In this document: positions 59,700 through 64,000 of the stretch, one piece after another | Layout of the letters: each line of letters begins with the position of its first letter | Position numbering within the stretch: the stretch's first letter is position 1 | Assembly: GCF_003419895.1 (NCBI RefSeq) | Contig: NZ_QPMM01000006.1 | Coordinates: 124,001-188,000 of the forward strand | Length of the DNA stretch: 64,000 nt | Origin: Chitinophaga silvatica | GTDB taxonomy: Bacteria; Bacteroidota; Bacteroidia; Chitinophagales; Chitinophagaceae | Reading direction: 5' to 3' | Program-made: the position numbers and the translations under genes | Notes under the pieces: generated by a model | The model's database searches: none | The model's input: only the letters and a program-made list of their open reading frames with translations | What the model was told of the DNA's origin: nothing

Positions 59700-60272
59700 A
59701 TGATGAAATTTACACTGATGGCTGTCATAGCCCTAACTATTTCTACCTGTACTGTATCAGCACAAGAATCGAACGACTTCTCTCCTAAGTCTCAGTCTCC
59801 CGCCCGGCCTTATTCCCAACAGGTTTACTTCAGTATCTGGGGCCCTACTGCATTCGCTGGTATTAATTATGATGTACGATTTACCGGCAGAGAAGACGGA
59901 ATAGGCGCCAGAGCCGGATTTGGTATCATTCCTCAGTATACAGAGTACCGCCGGAATATAAATGGCGAAAAACAAAGAACAGAATACAGGCCTACCATAG
60001 TTTCTATACCATTCGGATTAAATTACGTATTGGGAAAGAAAAAACATCATGTTGAAGTTGGGGCAGGTGCCACTTATTTGTCTGGTGATTCGCTTTGGTA
60101 CGATGATGTAACTACCTCCTATACCTGGCTCGGATGGTGGTCTGTTAACTATCGCCTTAATTTGCGTAACCGTATTAGTATGCGTGCCGGCATAAGTGGT
60201 TTTATTTCCACAAGCAATAACCTGGCTGCCCGATTACCAGTTCCTGAATGGAGTATTGGCTATAGATTTTAA
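59700..60272 (+). CDS. Predicted small outer-membrane beta-barrel protein (190 aa)
   Basis: A signal peptide (MMKFTLMAVIALTISTCTVSAQ) is followed by alternating strands such as VYFSIWGPTAFAGINYDVRF, GIGARAGFGIIPQYTEYRR and VSIPFGLNYVLGKKKHHVEVGAGATYL, ending with a C-terminal GYRF, as needed for outer-membrane insertion. Strand count suggests eight or so. The family is not identified. The first or second ATG (59700 or 59703) may be the start. Its stop codon directly abuts the stop of the convergent flavin reductase gene, so there is no spacer for a terminator. Confidence 0.78.
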   Translation: MMKFTLMAVIALTISTCTVSAQESNDFSPKSQSPARPYSQQVYFSIWGPTAFAGINYDVRFTGREDGIGARAGFGIIPQYTEYRRNINGEKQRTEYRPTIVSIPFGLNYVLGKKKHHVEVGAGATYLSGDSLWYDDVTTSYTWLGWWSVNYRLNLRNRISMRAGISGFISTSNNLAARLPVPEWSIGYRF

Positions 60273-60992
60273 TTATCCATATAATTCGAGATGAATAGCA
60301 TGGCGATCGTAACCTAATGCCATGATTCGCTGCTTAGCTTCATCTATCATGGCTTTCCAACCACATAAGTAAAAATTGGCCGGTCGCTTCTCACTCAGAA
60401 TTTTTTCATAAACCTGATGTACATATCCCTTATGTCCCTGCCAGCTCGTTTCCCGCGATAAGGTGGGGATATAATGGAAATCAGGCATCTTCGTAGCTAA
60501 TTGACTAAGCTCAGTTGCATAAAGCAAATCTTCCTGATATCTGCAACCAAAAATAAGATGGATCGGGGCATGGGGAATCTGATGTGCATGAAGGTAAGTG
60601 ACCATCGATCTGAATGGTGCAATCCCGGTTCCGGTACAAATAAGAAAAATCTCCTGGTCTAACGATGGTGGCAGCACAAAAACACCAAGTGGACCTTTAA
60701 GTAACAATTCTGATCCTACTTTTACTTCGTTGAACAGATAGGTACTACCCGCACCGCCTTCCAGCAATACTATCACTAATTCAATAATATTTGTACCATC
60801 CGGAGCTGAAGCTATGGAATAGCTTCGCCAACGCTTATTCTTTTTCTCATGAATGGGTAAATCGAGCGTTACAAACTGCCCGGGCTTAAAATCGAATACA
60901 TCTAACGTGGGGATCTGGATCCAAAACCGACGGGTATTGGGTGTAGCATCCACCAATTTTATTACTATACCAGTGTGCCATCCGTCAACCAT
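60273..60992 (-). CDS. FAD-dependent oxidoreductase, ferredoxin/flavodoxin-NADP reductase-like (239 aa)
   Basis: Single-domain-pair FNR-like protein. The FAD-binding RSYSIAS motif follows FKPGQFVTLDLP. The NAD(P)-binding domain has ICTGTGIAPFRSMV and CRYQEDLLYATEL and ends with FYLCGWKAMIDEAKQRI, the CG motif that faces the nicotinamide. No [2Fe-2S] domain is attached. It could reduce ferredoxin, flavodoxin or another carrier; the partner is not given by context. Divergent from mfd. Confidence 0.9.
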   Translation of the reverse strand: MVDGWHTGIVIKLVDATPNTRRFWIQIPTLDVFDFKPGQFVTLDLPIHEKKNKRWRSYSIASAPDGTNIIELVIVLLEGGAGSTYLFNEVKVGSELLLKGPLGVFVLPPSLDQEIFLICTGTGIAPFRSMVTYLHAHQIPHAPIHLIFGCRYQEDLLYATELSQLATKMPDFHYIPTLSRETSWQGHKGYVHQVYEKILSEKRPANFYLCGWKAMIDEAKQRIMALGYDRHAIHLELYG

Positions 60993-61110
60993 GCGAGGTA
61001 AATTTTGGTTATTATGAATATAATAAAAATATATGGAACCAACAGTCTTAATGTCGAGTTACTGAATTCCAAAAACATAAAATCCAAAATCTTTAATCCT
61101 TAAATCTTCG

Positions 61111-61118
61111 TACCTTTG
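61111..61118 (+). promoter_or_regulatory. Putative -7 element (TACCTTTG) for mfd
   Basis: TACCTTTG is an exact TAnnTTTG match ending 8 bp before the ATG at 61127, again implying a very short leader. Confidence 0.6.
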
Positions 61119-61126
61119 CATTCTTC

Positions 61127-64000
61127 ATGAATTTAGAGGCTGTATTACAATTATTTCAGCGGGATAACCGCCTGCAATCACTGGTGAAAGGAGTTCAATC
61201 TCCCACTCCTCAATACTTTCAGCTTTCATCCTTAAACGGAAGCGCTATCAGTTTCGTGGCAGTGAATACCTGGTCCAATGCAGATGTAAACCATCTCTTT
61301 ATCCTAAACGATAAAGAGGAGGCCGCTTATTTTCATAACGATCTGGAGCAAATCAGCCAGGCATTAGATATCTTCTATTTCCCCGACTCATTCAAAAAAG
61401 TAGGTCAATTCCATGAGATCAATAGCAGCCATAGCATGTTGCGAACTGAAGCGCTCATGAAATTTTCCGGAGCCGCCATCCATAAGAAAATTCTGGTTAC
61501 CTATCCCGAAGCATTATGGGAAAAGGTTTCCGGGAATCAGGCTTTCAGTGCCAATATGGTGCAGTTAAAAGTCGGTGATGTATTGGTGGTAGATCCTCTC
61601 CTCGAAAAATTAGTAGAATGGGGATTCCATGCTACCGATTTTGTATATGAGCCAGGGCAATACGCTGTAAGAGGAGGAATTCTCGATATCTATTCGTTCG
61701 GTAACGAAAAACCATACAGAATAGAGTTATTCGGTGAAGATATTGATTCAATCAGGCTTTTCGATCCCGAAACCCAATTGAGTGAGCGTAAACTTACACA
61801 GGTTACACTCATCGCAAACATGGATACCCACGGTGGTGGAGGTGATCATCATAAAACCTCTTTACTGGAATTTCTTCCGGAAAATACTGTAGTCTGGATC
61901 AAAGATCCGTCTTATGTACAGGGAGTTATTGAACAACTGGAACAACGACTCGACGATTTTCTGCTTTCAGGACAAAAAGTGAAAATTGATGATGACGAAG
62001 AAATGATCCTGAAGGAAGATGACTTTGTGAAGGCGGCTCCACTAATGAAACAATTGCTGAAACACAGTACAATTGTATTTGGTGGTAAAACCTGGCTGAC
62101 CGAACAAGGCTTAACTCCTACTGAACTGGCTTTCGATACGCAGGAACAACCTGTATTTAACAGGCAGTTTGATCTGTTGATCAAAGATCTCGATCAACAT
62201 AACAAAAACAAATACTCACTATTTATATTCTCAGATAATCCACGACAATTAGAAAGGCTCAGAAGTATTTTTGAGGACCTGAAAGCTGATTTCGTGTTTT
62301 ATCCTATCCCAGTAGCAATCAGTGGTGGATTTATAGGTAATTCTCTTAAAATCGTTTGCTATACCGATCACCAGATCTTCCAGCGTTTTCACAAATACAA
62401 GGTAAAACAAGCCTATAACAAGAATAAGGCGATTACCATGAAAACCCTGAGAGAGCTGCAACCAGGAGATTATGTTACACATATCGATCATGGTGTGGGA
62501 ATGTATAGTGGTTTACAGAAAATAGAAGTAGGTGGTAAAATGCAGGAAGCCATCAGGATTATTTACAAAAACAACGACCTGTTGTACGTAAATATCAACT
62601 CCCTGCATAAAATCAGTAAATATACCGGCAAGGAAGGCGTAGAACCTCGTGTCAATAAACTGGGAAGCGATGCCTGGGATAAGCTGAAAGAAAAGGCTAA
62701 AACCCAGGTTAAAGATATTGCTAAAGACCTCATACAGCTGTATGCAGTCCGAAAAGCTCAGCAAGGCTTTGCACATACCCCCGATACTTACCTGCAAACA
62801 GAGTTGGAAGCCTCCTTCCTGTATGAAGATACTCCCGATCAAAGCAAGGCTACCGCCGATGTTAAAAGGGATATGGAATCGCCGGCACCGATGGACAGAC
62901 TGGTTTGTGGAGATGTGGGTTTTGGAAAAACAGAAGTCGCTATCCGTGCTGCCTTTAAATCGATCGTAGATGGTAAACAAGCTGCTGTATTGGTTCCTAC
63001 TACCATTCTTGCATTCCAGCACTTTAAAACTTTTGCAGACCGCTTAAAAGATTTCCCTTGTACTGTTGATTATCTCAACAGATTTAAATCTTCCAAAGAG
63101 AAAAAGGAAACACTGAAGAAGCTGGAAGAAGGGAAAATTGATATTATCATTGGTACTCATGCTCTCCTTGGAAAAGAAGTTAAATTCAAAGACCTTGGAG
63201 TATTAGTAGTAGATGAAGAACAGAAGTTTGGTGTATCAGCTAAGGAAAAGCTGAAGCAAATCAAACATAATGTAGATACCCTTACTCTAACAGCTACACC
63301 TATCCCAAGAACTTTGCAGTTCTCGCTGATGGGGGCCCGCGACCTTTCAGTTATTAACACACCTCCTCCTAACCGCCAGGCAATCGAAACGGAAGTACTG
63401 GTATTCAACCAGGATCAGATTCGTGAAGCTATCTATTACGAAGCCGAAAGAGGCGGACAGGTATACTTTGTGCATAACAGAGTAAAAGGCTTAGCTGAAA
63501 TGGCCGGACTTATTCAGGGCCTATGCCCGGATTTGTCTATTGCCACTGCTCATGGCCAGATGGAAGGACATAAGCTGGAAGAAGTAATCCTTGATTTTAT
63601 AGACAGAAAGTATGATGTATTGGTTTGTACCAACATCGTTGAAAGCGGTGTAGATATTCCTAATGCCAATACTATCATCATCAATAACGCACATCACTTC
63701 GGACTGAGTGATTTGCACCAGTTGCGTGGCCGTGTAGGACGTAGCAATAAGAAGGCATTCTGTTATCTGTTGGCTCCTCCTATGAGCACTTTACCACAGG
63801 ATAGCCGTAAACGCCTGCAAACATTAGAGCAACATAGTGAACTGGGAAGTGGTTTCCAGATTGCAATGCGCGATCTCGATATCCGTGGCGCCGGAAACCT
63901 GTTGGGTGGAGAACAAAGCGGTTTCATGGCCGAAATAGGCTTCGATATGTACCAGAAAATTCTGGATGAAGCAATCCGTGAACTGAAACAAAATGAATTC
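61127..64000 (+). CDS. mfd: Transcription-repair coupling factor Mfd, 5' part (cut by window end)
   Basis: Removes RNA polymerase stalled at DNA lesions and recruits UvrA. 958 codons are inside the window and the frame is still open at 64000; full-length Mfd is about 1150 aa, so the C-terminal D7 domain is mostly missing. The UvrB-homology module (about 1-345, with [18 protein letters not shown]) is followed by the RNA-polymerase-interacting domain (about 445-540, [20 protein letters not shown]). The RecG-like translocase has Walker A GDVGFGKT (595-602), DEEQ box (696-699), [10 protein letters not shown], and the motifs ESGVDIP and QLRGRVGRS. All intact. Confidence 0.98.
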   Translation, partial: MNLEAVLQLFQRDNRLQSLVKGVQSPTPQYFQLSSLNGSAISFVAVNTWSNADVNHLFILNDKEEAAYFHNDLEQISQALDIFYFPDSFKKVGQFHEINSSHSMLRTEALMKFSGAAIHKKILVTYPEALWEKVSGNQAFSANMVQLKVGDVLVVDPLLEKLVEWGFHATDFVYEPGQYAVRGGILDIYSFGNEKPYRIELFGEDIDSIRLFDPETQLSERKLTQVTLIANMDTHGGGGDHHKTSLLEFLPENTVVWIKDPSYVQGVIEQLEQRLDDFLLSGQKVKIDDDEEMILKEDDFVKAAPLMKQLLKHSTIVFGGKTWLTEQGLTPTELAFDTQEQPVFNRQFDLLIKDLDQHNKNKYSLFIFSDNPRQLERLRSIFEDLKADFVFYPIPVAISGGFIGNSLKIVCYTDHQIFQRFHKYKVKQAYNKNKAITMKTLRELQPGDYVTHIDHGVGMYSGLQKIEVGGKMQEAIRIIYKNNDLLYVNINSLHKISKYTGKEGVEPRVNKLGSDAWDKLKEKAKTQVKDIAKDLIQLYAVRKAQQGFAHTPDTYLQTELEASFLYEDTPDQSKATADVKRDMESPAPMDRLVCGDVGFGKTEVAIRAAFKSIVDGKQAAVLVPTTILAFQHFKTFADRLKDFPCTVDYLNRFKSSKEKKETLKKLEEGKIDIIIGTHALLGKEVKFKDLGVLVVDEEQKFGVSAKEKLKQIKHNVDTLTLTATPIPRTLQFSLMGARDLSVINTPPPNRQAIETEVLVFNQDQIREAIYYEAERGGQVYFVHNRVKGLAEMAGLIQGLCPDLSIATAHGQMEGHKLEEVILDFIDRKYDVLVCTNIVESGVDIPNANTIIINNAHHFGLSDLHQLRGRVGRSNKKAFCYLLAPPMSTLPQDSRKRLQTLEQHSELGSGFQIAMRDLDIRGAGNLLGGEQSGFMAEIGFDMYQKILDEAIRELKQNEF

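Noticed and set aside
1..64000. Mobile elements, prophage, restriction-modification or other defence systems
   Set aside because: No transposase, integrase, phage, methyltransferase or nuclease genes were recognised; only short non-coding repeats suggest past rearrangement.

Overview
The window reads as chromosome from a Bacteroidota bacterium, most likely a soil or plant-associated Chitinophagaceae (Chitinophaga-like). Grounds: three SusC/SusD pairs, carboxypeptidase-regulatory N-terminal domains on outer-membrane proteins, an alpha2-type glycyl-tRNA synthetase, TAnnTTTG promoter elements just upstream of several starts, few Shine-Dalgarno sequences, and moderate to low G+C. No rRNA, tRNA, CRISPR array, transposase or phage gene was recognised. 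The species call is inference.

Layout. 1-11.1 kb: two SusC/SusD nutrient-uptake modules, the second followed by an extra lipoprotein. 11.2-17.7 kb: a DUF4369/TlpA thioredoxin lipoprotein, gatB, an aldehyde dehydrogenase, and a secreted pair (predicted propeller plus YdcF-like DUF218). 17.8-22.7 kb: a third SusC/SusD pair behind a LacI-type palindrome. 22.8-35.9 kb: mostly housekeeping and envelope genes (double-PDZ protein, alaS, M23 peptidase, MerR regulator, cysteine-less thioredoxin-fold protein, MscS channel, amidohydrolase, prfA, DUF937, OmpA lipoprotein, VanZ-like, gcvH, cyclophilin). 36.4-40.4 kb: a MoxR/DUF58/BatA aerotolerance-type operon that ends after batA at a long inverted repeat. 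40.6-46.3 kb: rsgA, two tiny paralogous lipoproteins, a gamma-carbonic-anhydrase-like protein, a class III aminotransferase and a DUF5686 outer-membrane protein. 46.4-49.8 kb: a membrane protein, winged-helix regulator, CreD, DgkA and DUF1361 cluster with two matching operator-like palindromes. 50.1-61.0 kb: a very large propeller/beta-barrel protein, MBL hydrolase, flippase, arfB, dtd, MazG-like, YihY, glycyl-tRNA synthetase, a small barrel and a flavin reductase. 61.1-64.0 kb: the 5' part of mfd, running off the window.

How the genes work together. The three SusCD modules are TonB-powered outer-membrane importers for oligomeric nutrients. Several genes serve translation and its quality control (gatB, alaS, prfA, rsgA, arfB, dtd, glyS). 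Many others build or guard the envelope (M23, OmpA, MscS, CreD, DgkA, the flippase, the PDZ protein). Most convergent gene ends are closed by strong bidirectional hairpins, and one carries three tandem copies of a terminator unit.

The least explained material is non-coding or very small: a family of long inverted repeats rich in CGCAAAG/ATTAATATTAAGG at three gene 3' ends, the matched ACTTTG-n5-CAAAGT sites around the CreD regulator, the 81-82 bp triplicated terminator, and the 45- and 50-residue twin lipoproteins. I did not find a clear new defence or mobile system. Family assignments come from reading motifs; no database search was possible.
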